Assembly (NCBI GenBank): GCA_030272155.1
Contig: CP126206.1
Span: 310,001-374,000, forward strand
Reading direction: 5' to 3'
Source of the DNA: Tetradesmus obliquus
Taxonomy: Eukaryota > Chlorophyta > Chlorophyceae > Sphaeropleales > Scenedesmaceae
Length of the DNA stretch: 64,000 bases
In this document: positions 10,332 to 20,137 of the stretch, in pieces
Layout: each line of letters begins with the position of its first letter
How positions within the stretch are numbered: position 1 is the first letter of the stretch
Notes under the pieces: model-generated
What the model was told of the DNA's origin: nothing
The model's input: only the letters and a program-made list of their open reading frames with translations
Database searches by the model: none
Position numbers and translations under genes: made by a program

Positions 10332-11411
10332 TCATGTCACCTGGGACAGCTCAGACTCAGGCTCAAGCACGGCATAGCGGTTAGACAACACCAAACCAGC
10401 GGACCTCTCTTCGCGCCGGCCTGCCAGGTGGCTGTTCAGGTAAGCTCCCCGAGCACCCAAAATCACCCTACCATCATGGGTGAAAACAGCACGCCAGTGC
10501 ATTGTGTGCTGCAGCTGCTCCTTCAGCATAATCACCATGCAGGCTGTCAGCTGACGGACTGCTGATGATGGCAAGCTAAACACCACAGCTGTCGGCCCTA
10601 CCCAGAACGCCCTGCCAGCGAGCAAGTCAAGAGGAACAGCATTGCTTGACATCTGTGAAATAGCACGCGTGCCGGCTGCACGTACTGCAGCAATCGTTGT
10701 AGCTGTTCTGCGCGGGCCAAACAGCTTCACCTGGTAACCCCAACTGCTAGTATCCCTTGCATGGCGGCCCTGGGCGCGGCTAGACCCAGGGCAAGAGCGG
10801 CTGGACAGCTCAGCCTCTGTTGCAGGTCGGGCCACAGGTGCTGCAGCGGCGGCAGCAGCAGCAGCAGCAGCAACTGCAGGGCGGGGGGCAGAATCAGACA
10901 CAAGCGCAGCAACACGCGTCACACGGTTAGCAGGCGGCGGCGTTCCCATGTAGCCACCTGCAGCGGCAGCAGCATAAGAGTCAGTGTGCACCTTGCGCCA
11001 AGCACCCTGCATCCACACATGGGTGTTAGCATCTGGGCAAGCAGGAGCAGAAGAGGGACCATCTCCAAAGCGGGGTGCTGTGACTGGGTAGCAAAAGCCG
11101 TCAATCACCACATACTGCCTGGACAGGCCGGCCACAGGACCACAGGGGCTGGGAGCTGCTGGCTGCCGGCCAGCAGGGGCCCCTGTGGCCCCTCCGACCT
11201 GCACTGCCAAGCTGCGCTCCTGCGACATCCTGTGGTCCTGTGTCAGGATGATACATTGCTTGTGAAGTAGGTGCGGCAGGGTGGGCAGCAGGCACATATC
11301 TGTTGAGTAGCAGCAGGCAGCAGCAGCCTGCGCAGCAGTGGCAACATAGAAAGCATAGTAGGACAGGTGCAGCACCATATCTGCCACAGGATTGGCCACA
11401 TGGGCTGGCAT
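10332..11411 (-). CDS. LINE ORF1 (unknown nucleic-acid-binding candidate)
   Basis: A 359-codon frame upstream of the endonuclease frame, in the position of LINE ORF1. No zinc knuckle or RRM is obvious. It holds a poly-Ala run of about 13 residues coded by a GCA microsatellite (near 10845-10875) and ends in a region with 'AFWVGPTAVVFSLP' and 'WRAVFTHDGRVILGARG'. A start at the internal Met of 'MSQERSLAVQ' (near 11230) is also possible, because the first residues are Cys-rich and unlike the rest. The stop at 10332 lies 72 nt before the first Met of the endonuclease frame, so reinitiation or a frameshift would be needed to make ORF2. Confidence 0.6.
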   Translation of the reverse strand: MPAHVANPVADMVLHLSYYAFYVATAAQAAAACCYSTDMCLLPTLPHLLHKQCIILTQDHRMSQERSLAVQVGGATGAPAGRQPAAPSPCGPVAGLSRQYVVIDGFCYPVTAPRFGDGPSSAPACPDANTHVWMQGAWRKVHTDSYAAAAAGGYMGTPPPANRVTRVAALVSDSAPRPAVAAAAAAAAAAAPVARPATEAELSSRSCPGSSRAQGRHARDTSSWGYQVKLFGPRRTATTIAAVRAAGTRAISQMSSNAVPLDLLAGRAFWVGPTAVVFSLPSSAVRQLTACMVIMLKEQLQHTMHWRAVFTHDGRVILGARGAYLNSHLAGRREERSAGLVLSNRYAVLEPESELSQVT

Positions 11412-12142
11412 GTATGTGCTGCCATTGACTGCCTGCTAGCCAGCAATGGTGTCCACTGCTACTGCTGCTGCTGCTGTGTGAGGTGCTGCTGCTGGTGCAT
11501 TCAGCGCTGCTGTGAGCTGGCAAAACTGTGAGGCAGGCTATTGGCATGGCACCGGACGCAATGCATCACGTTCGATGCATGTATTCTCCCACTTGATCCG
11601 TCTGAACGAAGCAAGTCCGCCAGGCTGCAGATCGCGGTCCACTCCCAGTAGTGACCGTTGAGGTGGGCGTGCTCCCCACGCACGATTGGATCCGTAAGCC
11701 GGTGCCAGTGCCATAGCTTTGCCAAAGAACCAGTTTTGGCATATCACTTATATTTGAGTCCAAGCAGCGCGATGCCCAGCCCACACGTTTCGTGTCGTGT
11801 GCTGTAGTGCCTGCTGCCCATTGCCCAGGGACCACTGTATCAGCCCTGCACGACACCCTACTTCACAAACATCATGAAACAAAAGGTTTAGAGAGGAGTA
11901 GCGCGCCCTCAGGCGCGCCACGGACCAGAAAGTTCGAACGCAGAGTTCGAACTGAAGGCAGGTGCTGTGCTCTGGCTACCGCCCGCGCACGCCTGCTCCG
12001 TCGCTTGACGATGAAGTTTCCGGCTTAAATCGCTTTGCTGGCTGTTTGACGCGCACTGGCGTCCAAGGTCGCCACCCCCGCAGTTTGCAAAGTGATTGAT
12101 TGATTGATGGATTGATTCTCTCAGTTGACCCGGCTGCCAGCA

Positions 12143-12156
12143 GTTGCCGTCTGGCT
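12143..12156 (+). repeat. Target-site duplication, right copy
   Basis: GTTGCCGTCTGGCT, identical to 6200-6213; bounds the LINE 5' end. The reading frame across it (Leu-Pro-Ser-Gly) is the same as in the left copy. Confidence 0.95.
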
Positions 12157-12410
12157 ACAAGTTTGCAAACCCTGGCTGCCTCTACTCGCCCAATCAGCGC
12201 AGCCGTATGTGCATGGAGGATTCGGGGAGTGCAGTGCTGTATGCCAATGGATTCCCTGGTAATGCTGTCTGGGTGAGCAAGAACAGCATGACATCATGGT
12301 TCAAGCCTTACAGGCTGTCGCTGGAAAAGGATGGTAACCTTGCAGGTGAGTGCTGCTCACGTGTTGTGGTGGGGTGTATGTCAGTGATTTGTGACATGAT
12401 CACCTGGTAG

Positions 12411-12816
12411 CGCAAGTGCGCTGTCGCTGCTGTCACTGCTGCGTCAAGCAGCAAGATGTGGGTAGAACTCTGTGCGGCGTCTGGCACATGTCAGTTGGCC
12501 CACCGGCCTCCCGCTGAAATGTATTTTCATCTCTAAAAACCCCTGAACCCTAAAAATGCCTGTTAGTGCCGTGACAAACAGCCATTCAGTAACTGTCAGT
12601 GTCATCGTGTAGGTGTTGCTGGTGTTGCTGTGCTAGCCTTGCTTGCTGTGTGATGACTGCTAACGTATTTTCGCAGAACTTGAACCCAGAATCTCGTTGA
12701 GTGTATTTACATGGACATACTAACACAGTGTGCACAGGCTGTTCTATGCTCTATCGTTCTGTGGCATGCAGCTTAGCTCATCCCCACTTGACATACACCA
12801 AGACAGCTACTGCAGC
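12411..12816. other. Gap between convergent genes, nothing assigned
   Basis: Lies between the donor of the lectin exon (+) and the stop codon of the glycosyltransferase gene (-). A further lectin exon could be hidden here, but no bulb-lectin repeat is visible in any plus frame. Confidence 0.4.
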
Positions 12817-15378
12817 TTACACGCACCACAGGCCTGACTCGTTGCGCGTCACAACACCTGCGTCCCCTGTGATTCTGCAAACATGCGCCGACTCTTTGTA
12901 GCCAGCCCAGCCTATGTAGTTGTCAACGGGTGGGATTTCATAGACAGCAACACCACCGCCATCATACATCTTGCCGCCCCTAGCATTCAACCCGAGGTCC
13001 AGCGCCCGCTGCTCCTTGCTGGTGTACCAGTACCTGCAGGCACCCAAGTGACAGCAGCAGGCGTGGAAGGGAAGCCTTGGACTTGTTACACAGCAGCAGG
13101 CAGGGAGCTTTCAAATTTGTGGGCGAGCGACAGGCTGATCCAAGCATACACTGAGCAAACACATGACGCTGGATCCTACTAAAGGAGCTACTTAAGCCTA
13201 TTCCCAAGCAACAATGCAAACCATGTGCAACCGGCAGCTGCAGCTGCCACAGCTGACCCCACATTCCAAAGAGACCTTATCTTTTCTTGTGACGTGCATC
13301 ACTGTAAGTAGCGGCTGCAACACCGTGATCACCAACACATACTGCAGCTGTGCTCACCACACGGGCAGCGACTTGTTGAACGGCGTCTGGTACTGGCAGC
13401 CCATGAAATTGTCACCCGGACAGCCCCATTTCCGCCTTAGGTATGCGGCGTTTATGTTCCACCGCTGGTCCACAAAGCTTCTCATGTGGCGCTCCTGCTG
13501 TTCATTGTTTGGGTCGTTGGGCAATTGCACACCTGAAGAGTAGCGCTGCTCACTCCTTTTGCCGTGCTGCAAGATGACATCGTGCAGCACTTGCACGCGC
13601 ATTGGCGGCTGCATGCGGCTCTGGCGGAGCTTGAAGTCGCCGTCTTCAAAATATGCTGGGTAGATGCTCTCATCAAACAGGCCGAAGCGGCCCAGGGCTG
13701 ATTTTGTGAAGCCAAAAGCGTTGTACAGGCCGTCGGTCATAGAGTACGTCCTGCAGTGACACAAGAGAATGCACAGCCAGAGCCGCTTGGTTGCAGAAGG
13801 TCTTGCATATGAGCAAAGCGAAGTGTCCATCAGCCAGTGCAGCAAGCTGTCCGGCAGTGCCTGGTCCCGCCTGTTCCTGGCCATTACAAGCGACCGTGTG
13901 GCGCCTGCATTACTCCCACATGAAAGCTTGTCCAGCCGTCACCAGCTACCGCCGTTGCTCCGACGTCCGCTACCGCCACCGTCACCACTGACGACCTGTC
14001 GGCGCCGCCCATCATCGTCACAGCTATCATCAGGTTGTGTTGGCAACAGCTCCACCCCGTCAGCATGTACAGTGTGGGCTGGCAGGACTGTCACCAGCTT
14101 GGGCACCGCGTTGGCGAGAGCATGCTGTGTTTGGGCAGCAGCAGCCTAAGCAGCTGCTACAAAAGCAGTAGGCAAACATGTCGTGCAGTGCACCCACGGA
14201 AGTGACACATGCGCTTTAGATATGTATGCCAGCTCGCCACCCATTGTGATATGTGCTTAAAAATGACAACGAACAGCATCAATTCATACCATGTCTGGCT
14301 TTTATGCAGCTGCAGCTGCTCAGCAAGCTGCGTCCGCTCACCAATTCATGAGTGCCACCTCTATGCTGTTGTCCCTGGAGGCGTTCCACATGTGCCCTGC
14401 AAGCCTTTCCAGTGACCCAGGCATCCATGCTGTGTCCCGCGCGCAGTACACACCCCACGCCTCATGCGGAAAAGCCTGGAACACTGCAGCAGGCACAGCA
14501 GAGCAGGAGCTTCAGGCTGCATGCAGTATCGCTGCTGGGAACACGCCTGTCAGAGATTAGCAAGCCAGGCATCACAGCACAACTCGATGGCAGTAGGCTG
14601 CACACTGCGGAAACATTTTCAACAAGCAGCCACGTGTGTGTATCAACCTGAGAAACTTGCAGCTGCTTCAAGCAGCTTGGCGTGGGCAGCTGAGACAGCA
14701 CGCATGGCCTTGGCTGAAGGTCCTGAACCCACGTGGGTATTGGGTCTCTCAGGGCATTGGCCTCTAAATGCGTTCTGCAACATGTTTCATCCTGGCACCG
14801 GCAGCACAAGCTGATTGTGTGACGGCATACGTGCATTGCAGTGTTGTGCAAGCAGCGACGTCTGAGCATCAAGGTGTTGAAACAATGCCAACACCAAGCA
14901 GTATGCAAGCTGACACCATGAGAACAAGTTCAGCATGCCAGCCTGTTCTGTGGTTTGCATACGAATAACCATCAGCTGCGTTGGGGTTACCTGCGTTCCA
15001 CCCCTCAGCCACCGAGGGTGAGCGCTCGCAGGCGACAATGACGATGTTGTCTGCATATTCTTTCAGTTGCTGCACCTCATACCAGATAGCACCATGAGGA
15101 GGGCTCAGGGCCCTCTCTGGCACCACAAAGTATTTGACTGGGTAGTCCAGAGTGCTGTAGTAGAGGCGCAGCACCAGCAGCTGAGGATCTCTGCCCATGC
15201 TAGTGCCGATGAATGGAACATAGCCAGATGTACATGCACATGTGCCACTGAGAGCACTCTCAGGTTTGTGATGAATCTTGCAGATGTTGGCGCGAGTGCT
15301 TTCAGAGCGATAGTAGTGCTCGTATGTGATCGATGAATTCAAGTTGAGTGGTTGGCTTCGAGCAGAGGAGGCATGCAC
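12817..15378 (-). CDS. Glycosyltransferase, secretory type, about 5 exons
   Basis: Exon-like blocks, minus strand: 15378-14991, 14774-14648, 14483-14342, 13750-13358, 13033-12817. The last three junctions are GT-AG and in phase. The junction of the first and second blocks is off by one base, so a small exon is missing or a boundary is wrong. Signals: 'LLVLRLYYSTLDYPVKYFVV' (N-terminal Rossmann-like strand), 'NIVIVACERSPSVAEGWN', 'IEVALMNW', then 'FGLFDESIYPAYFEDGDFKL', where FDE and EDGDF resemble the acceptor/metal region of GT-A transferases, and 'SFVDQRWNINAAYLRRKWG'. Predicted about 420 aa. It is a GT-A family protein by pattern; donor and acceptor are unknown. It is convergent with the split CAP-lectin gene. 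Confidence 0.6.
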
Positions 15379-15997
15379 AGCGAGTGATCACTCTCATGAG
15401 CACAGCACCAGCAGCCAAGCAGCTGGGATAGCACTCGTACTTGTCCGCATTGTTCAAGCACTGGGCTAACCTTTATTAGTTGATGCTCATAAAACATATG
15501 TGTCGAATCGACAGCACGTTGCATGATGGTCATGTAATAACTCATGCACCCATCCATTCCACGAACAACCACACTTACCACCGGTCCACAGCTGCATGTT
15601 CATCCCCAACCAAGTTTTTTGTTCTTGTTTCTGGATTCATCATACCAACGTGTTCTGCCGAATAACTGGTGTCTTCCCAACTTCAGCAGCTGCGCGTGTG
15701 CATTGACACAATGTTGTGCTTCAGAATAAGTAGATAAGATACATAGATTGTATAATATATATGTAAGCGGTGGCTAGGAAAAGATAGCCCTATCATATCA
15801 CGAGCCTCAGGACCAATTTATGTAATCTTGGCCACTGGTCACCAGTGTAGTACAGGTGTATGACGGCGATCAAGGACCGCCATTATATCAGTGGTCGAGA
15901 TTGTGACACAGTTGTTTCACGCTGTCTTTCCTTTGCTTGAAACATCTTGTAGCGCTACTTTATCTTATATGGGTCGCACCTGGGTCAACCATGAAGG
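15379..15997. other. Upstream of glycosyltransferase gene, no gene seen
   Basis: Contains an AT-rich stretch around 15725-15765 and several short open frames without domains. It may hold the promoter and 5' UTR of the minus-strand glycosyltransferase. Confidence 0.4.
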
Positions 15998-17332
15998 TCC
16001 TGTCACACCTCTTGTAGCGGAGGGGTAAGTGGTGGGAGCTAGTGATTCTGCTTGCACGGCTGTGTTGTACGTGGTTTGAAGGGGCCAAATCAATAGAGTG
16101 GAAAAGTAAAATTCTCCCAAGCTCCATGATTTTGGGCTCTTCCAGTGCTGTGAACTTATAATTTCCCCCGGAGAGCCTCATTTCAGGGATTTAAGGAAGT
16201 TAACGATAATTTGGAGACAAAGAATAGGAAGTTAGTATTGCCAAGTCATCAGTGTTATCTGACACCATTTTCAGGGCGCAGTCTCCACTCACCACCGTCT
16301 TCCAACCAACGGCAAGTGCCCACAAGCTAAGGCATGCGGCGCAGTGGCTGGAAGGATAGCCCCCACCTGCAAAGGCTGCCATACACACCTATTGTTGTAC
16401 AGAAACAGGGACTTCGTCAGTGGAAGCTGCAGTGCAATTCTCAACCTCAAACTAGCTACATGCCATGACCTACTGTGATAGGGCCATGACAAGTCATGTG
16501 ATGGACACGGTGTGGGAAGTCTGCCGTGGCACGGTGAAGGCACTGCTGCTAAGCTCATGAAAAGTGTCGGTGCAGCAGCTGCACTGCCCAGTGCTGCATG
16601 CAGTTGCTAGTCTGGAGGGCAACTTGATGGCATGCAGCGTGTGAAGTGCTGCACTTGCACCTTCTTGTGCTGCTGTGGGGTGTTTGTGTCCTGTTTTCTG
16701 TGACGCTATATCGGTAGCTCGACTCAAGAACAAGGTCATCATGTCAGTGACAATACAGCACAGCTATCGTACCACACTGGTGACATCCATTCAAATTCAC
16801 AGATGACGATTTGTAGTGTAGGAAGATTGCAAACAGTTGCCTGCAAGCAAGCTTGTCGATTATGTGGTTTTTACATCCAAGTTCGGGCACGCAATTCTGC
16901 TCTTACCCACGCTGCCGGTGTTTACTGACGGCTTAAGGAACATGATGAGCCTGCTTGCCAACTGTGCGGCACAGGCACGATACACCCTGTAGCACCCCAA
17001 GGAGGGGCCTAGGGGACTCCGGCAGTAACAGGTGCCAAATCCATGTCTTGAGCAGCTAACCCCCTCACATTCTTGGCTGTTTGCACTAAATTCCTGCTTC
17101 TGCCTTGCCACTAAGTTCCACTAGATCCCAACTTGCCTGGTTTTGTTCTGGTCCACTGGATTCAACTCCCAACTCCCAACTCCCGCTGATCTGCCACCTT
17201 TTTGAAATATGTTGGAATTTAGTGAAAGTTGTCACATACACATCCCTCTGAGGCTTGTTGAACTATTTCTGCTGTATTACATTCACTAAACTCCCTTCGT
17301 TCACCCCTCTGCTACAAGGGGTGTGACAGGAT
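15998..17332. mobile_element. 1.34-kb segment with 29-bp terminal inverted repeats
   Basis: The left end 15998-16026 and the right end 17304-17332 are inverted copies (TCCTGTCACACC...CTTGTAGC.GAGGGGT) with two mismatches. Read on the minus strand it starts TGTCACACC and ends GGTGTGACA, so it could also be a single LTR (TG...CA) of a gypsy-type element with long terminal inverted repeats. No transposase or long ORF lies inside, and no clear target duplication flanks it. A third TCCTGTCACACCC occurs at about 30585. A MITE or a solo/3' LTR are the two readings. Its position just downstream of the gypsy relic at 18090-21532 on the same strand favours an LTR. Confidence 0.6.
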
Positions 17333-18089
17333 TAAAGGGGAATTAGCGGCCCCTTCAATGATGGTACGTGACTGTGCTCTAACTCTGAGGGTGTCGTGAG
17401 AACCCTTAGCATGCATGAATTGATTAAAGCAGGGGTTAGGTGCGTCATTGGTGAATGGCGATGGGCGAGTGGCAGTGGGTGTGTGACTCCGGTGAGTGCC
17501 AATGGTGAATCCAGGTCACTCAAGTGACATCGTGCGGGTGCCACCCATTCATCATTTGGCTGATGTCCGGTAGTTTTGTCGTCACCGAAGGGACAGGGGT
17601 TGTTCTGGCCGGGTTTCTTGCAGCAGGGTGCTTGTGGTGGGAATTGTGGTGGGCACGTGCTGGAGGTGTTGCAGCACTTGCTGCACTGTTTTCGTCCGTT
17701 TAGCCAATTCGGACGTGCGGTACGGTTTCTGCTTTGGACGGTTGTGCTGAGCAGGGGCGCCGAGCTTGTCGGAACGCGGTGCGTTGAGACGGCGGTGAGC
17801 GACGGTATGCTAATGAAATTGCGGGACGGCAACGTGTGTGGCCTGTGCAAGGCGCGCTGCGAAGTGGCTGAGCGACAGCTCAGTGCCCAGACCCTTCGCT
17901 GCCGGAATAGCGTGCATGCGAAGTGCTTTCGTGAGCGGTTGTGCTCTGTGGGCACCGAGCAACAACACAACCCAGCAGCAGCAGCATCAGCAGCAGCAGC
18001 ACCAGCAGCAGCACTGAGCACCAAATCAGCCGTCACACAGCAACACATGTACATGTGTGCTGTACAGCACCACATGTGGTACATATATG
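17333..18089. other. Unassigned, between LTR-like segment and truncated RT
   Basis: Open frames run on both strands (minus 18102-17332, plus 17576-18106), but I recognise no RT palm, RNase H or integrase motif (no HHCC, no DDE spacing). If the gypsy relic once continued here it has been replaced or has diverged beyond recognition. A GCA-rich tract lies near 17965-18015. Confidence 0.4.
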
Positions 18090-18511
18090 TAACCAAGCTC
18101 AAGTAGCTGCTGTATCTGCTTCTCCATTTCTTCCATTTCAGCTGGAGAATAACGGAACATAGGTCGCAAAATAGGCGACGTACCTGGTTCCAGAGGAATC
18201 ACCTCATAGTCGATCTGGAGTTTTGAGCCTCCATGTGGTGGGTGGTCCGTGAACATCGTAGGGTAATCAGCTTGCAGTTGTGCCACACGAGGATCCTGTG
18301 ACTCAGTAGCTGCAGCTGCACACACAACAGTAGCATCACTGTCAGTGGGTGCATGTACCTGTTTCACCACAAACAAGCAGTACCAGAACTCTTGTTTACT
18401 CAACCGTTTAGCTTGTGCATAAGATAATACAGTAGGCTGAACAGGCGAAGGCTTCTGTGAAGGCACATCCATGAACAAAATAACAGGGGTTTTCATGGTT
18501 GAGCGGAACAC
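18090..18511 (-). pseudogene. Start of gypsy reverse transcriptase, truncated
   Basis: Reads 'YPTMFTDHPPHGG', 'IDYEVIPLEPGTSPILRP', 'FRYSPAEMEEMEKQIQQLLE' and 'LGYI', the classic connection and fingers region that precedes gypsy RT. The similarity ends abruptly at about 18090. The palm with the YxDD box, RNase H and integrase are absent. Confidence 0.85.
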
Positions 18512-19086
18512 CCACGGACAGTGCGATTTCCAGCCCAGTGGACAAGCCGCGGACGTTGACTAAAGGTGACACATGGTATCGATAAAGCCTTTTCGCCCTT
18601 GCCCTTGACTGTACATGTGGCAGATGCATAATCTAGCTGAGCCTTCATACTGGTCAGCCAAGCATCTCCAAGGATAACATCAAATGCTGAAGGCATGTCT
18701 ATCACAACAAAGTTGAGCTGTGACGCAAACCCTTGCATACGTAAAGTGACAGTGCACTGCTGCGCCGCGTGTGCAGCAGCGCCTGCAACACCAATCACAG
18801 ACAGCCGGCACTTGCTCTGTCGCCGTGCAACTCCAACTCTCTCACAGAAAGCAGCAGAAATGTAGTTATGCTGTTCTGCGCCACTGTCAAACAGCACTTG
18901 TGCTGTGGCACCCGCAACGGCACCAGTCAGTTGCATCACATGTGTTGTGGTAGGACGCACAGTGTCCTCCTGACTCGTGTCAGGTGTATCAGCAGCAGTA
19001 GAGGCACAGAACTGTGCTCGTGCCTGCTGTACTGACTCAATATGTGGCTTGTCCACATACACAACAAAATCACACTTGGATCTCAC
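18493..19086 (-). CDS. Retropepsin-like aspartic protease (retroelement)
   Basis: Contains the catalytic triad in 'VLFDSGAEQHNYIS' (D-S-G) and the second conserved block 'AFDVILGDAWL', in the spacing seen in Ty3/gypsy proteases. It would cut the Gag-Pol polyprotein. The frame is out of phase with the gag frame and with the RT frame that follows. Confidence 0.85.
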   Translation of the reverse strand: MRSKCDFVVYVDKPHIESVQQARAQFCASTAADTPDTSQEDTVRPTTTHVMQLTGAVAGATAQVLFDSGAEQHNYISAAFCERVGVARRQSKCRLSVIGVAGAAAHAAQQCTVTLRMQGFASQLNFVVIDMPSAFDVILGDAWLTSMKAQLDYASATCTVKGKGEKALSIPCVTFSQRPRLVHWAGNRTVRGCSAQP

Positions 19087-20137
19087 AGTTTGCCCTGAGG
19101 CGGCATCAACAAACAGCGGCGTATTGCGCGCAAAAACGCCGCAACAGTGTCATGCCGCGCAGCACTGGTGATCTGTACTTGGCTAGAAGCAAAACGCAGG
19201 CGCCAAGCTCTGGACACCGCAGCTTATGCAGCCTGTACCTGGTGAGAAACAACTCACGATGCTGTCTAGGGGTATGTAACCAAAGGAAATCACGAGCTGC
19301 AAATTTTCTATCAAAGAATGACTTGCTACCAGCAGCACAGTAATCTGGCAGCAGTGCATTACTGCCATCTACTACTGCACATGCATCAATCGTGCATGTC
19401 GTAACAAGCTCACTCTGCAGCTCAGCAAAAATGGCTGGACTGATCTGCAGTTCATCGTCTGCGTCGAAAGGATTTATTTGCTGGGTAACAGCCGCAGTTA
19501 CGCCGTGCTGTGAGCCACCAGCTACACCACTCTCCTCACGCTGCTGCCTGGCAGCACCCCAACTGCTGCTGCTTCGGCACGCCAGCTGCAGAAAAACTGC
19601 ACACTCCAGCAGCTTGCACACTAGCGTCTGCTAGCTGCTGCTTGCTCTGCATCTTGCAGGAACCACCATCCGCCTGGCCTGCAGGCCTGTCACTGGCGGT
19701 GTGGGCTGCGATCAGCGCATCCAGCGCTGCCAGCTCATCACTTCTGCTGCACACAGCAGGCACAGTGGCAACAACAGCAGTAACCACGTTACTCTGTTTG
19801 CTCACTGAAGCAGTAACCTCGTTACTCTGTGCACTCACTGCACCCTCACGGCCCGCAAAGGGATCATATGAGGTACGGCCTAGGCCGAAGATGGCATCAC
19901 GCCATTCAGTTGACATGTCAGCAATCAGTGCATAGTAACGCTCCTCCAGCGTCGCTTCACTGCCTTCTGACAGCGTGGTTGCATCTGCTGACAGCTCAGC
20001 ATCACGCAGCTCGTCTAGCGCTGCGTAGCTGTTTGCATGTACAGGCAGTATGCTAGCACACAGGTCTGCAGCAGGCGGCAGGCATGCATCAGGCTCAGCC
20101 GCACTGGACACAGCGCGCAGCATCTCCTGCTGGCCTG

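Larger units (their letters stand above)
6214..12142 (-). mobile_element. Full-length APE-type non-LTR retrotransposon (LINE), 5.93 kb
   Basis: The element runs from its 5' end at 12142 to its 3' end at 6214 on the minus strand, between perfect 14-bp target duplications. In order: a 5' UTR of about 730 bp containing an ATCA-type repeat (near 12095-12115), ORF1, an apurinic-like endonuclease frame, a reverse transcriptase frame, and a 3' UTR of only about 20 nt ending in (ATG)n instead of poly(A). No poly(A) tail is present. ORF1 and the RT share one frame phase and the endonuclease another. Three other pieces of the family lie in the window (5103-5142, about 55200-55557, 55795-56079). The intact target duplication argues for a recent event. 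Confidence 0.93.
5816..12345 (+). pseudogene. CAP (PR-1/SCP) plus bulb-type lectin protein gene, split by a LINE
   Basis: An acceptor TGCAG precedes 5816. Residues then read as the C-terminal half of a CAP domain: '[17 protein letters not shown]' is CAP signature 1 and '[13 protein letters not shown]' is signature 2. A linker of repeated N-P-P-P units follows, typical of green-algal wall and extracellular proteins. At codons T-L-P-S-G the frame enters the inverted LINE (6214). The other side resumes in the same frame at 12144 with 'YKFANPGCLYSPNQRSRMCM', 'GSAVLYANG', 'AVWVSKNS' and 'PYRLSLEKDGNLA', a bulb-type (mannose-binding) lectin repeat, up to a donor at 12346. Removing the LINE and one target copy restores an open frame by inspection. 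Upstream exons and any exons after 12345 are not identified. Likely secreted. This allele is probably null unless the insertion is spliced around. Confidence 0.75.

Noticed and set aside
13884..14150. Extra exon of the minus-strand glycosyltransferase
   Set aside because: Blocks 14483-14342 and 13750-13358 already join in phase across it, and its frames are low-complexity.
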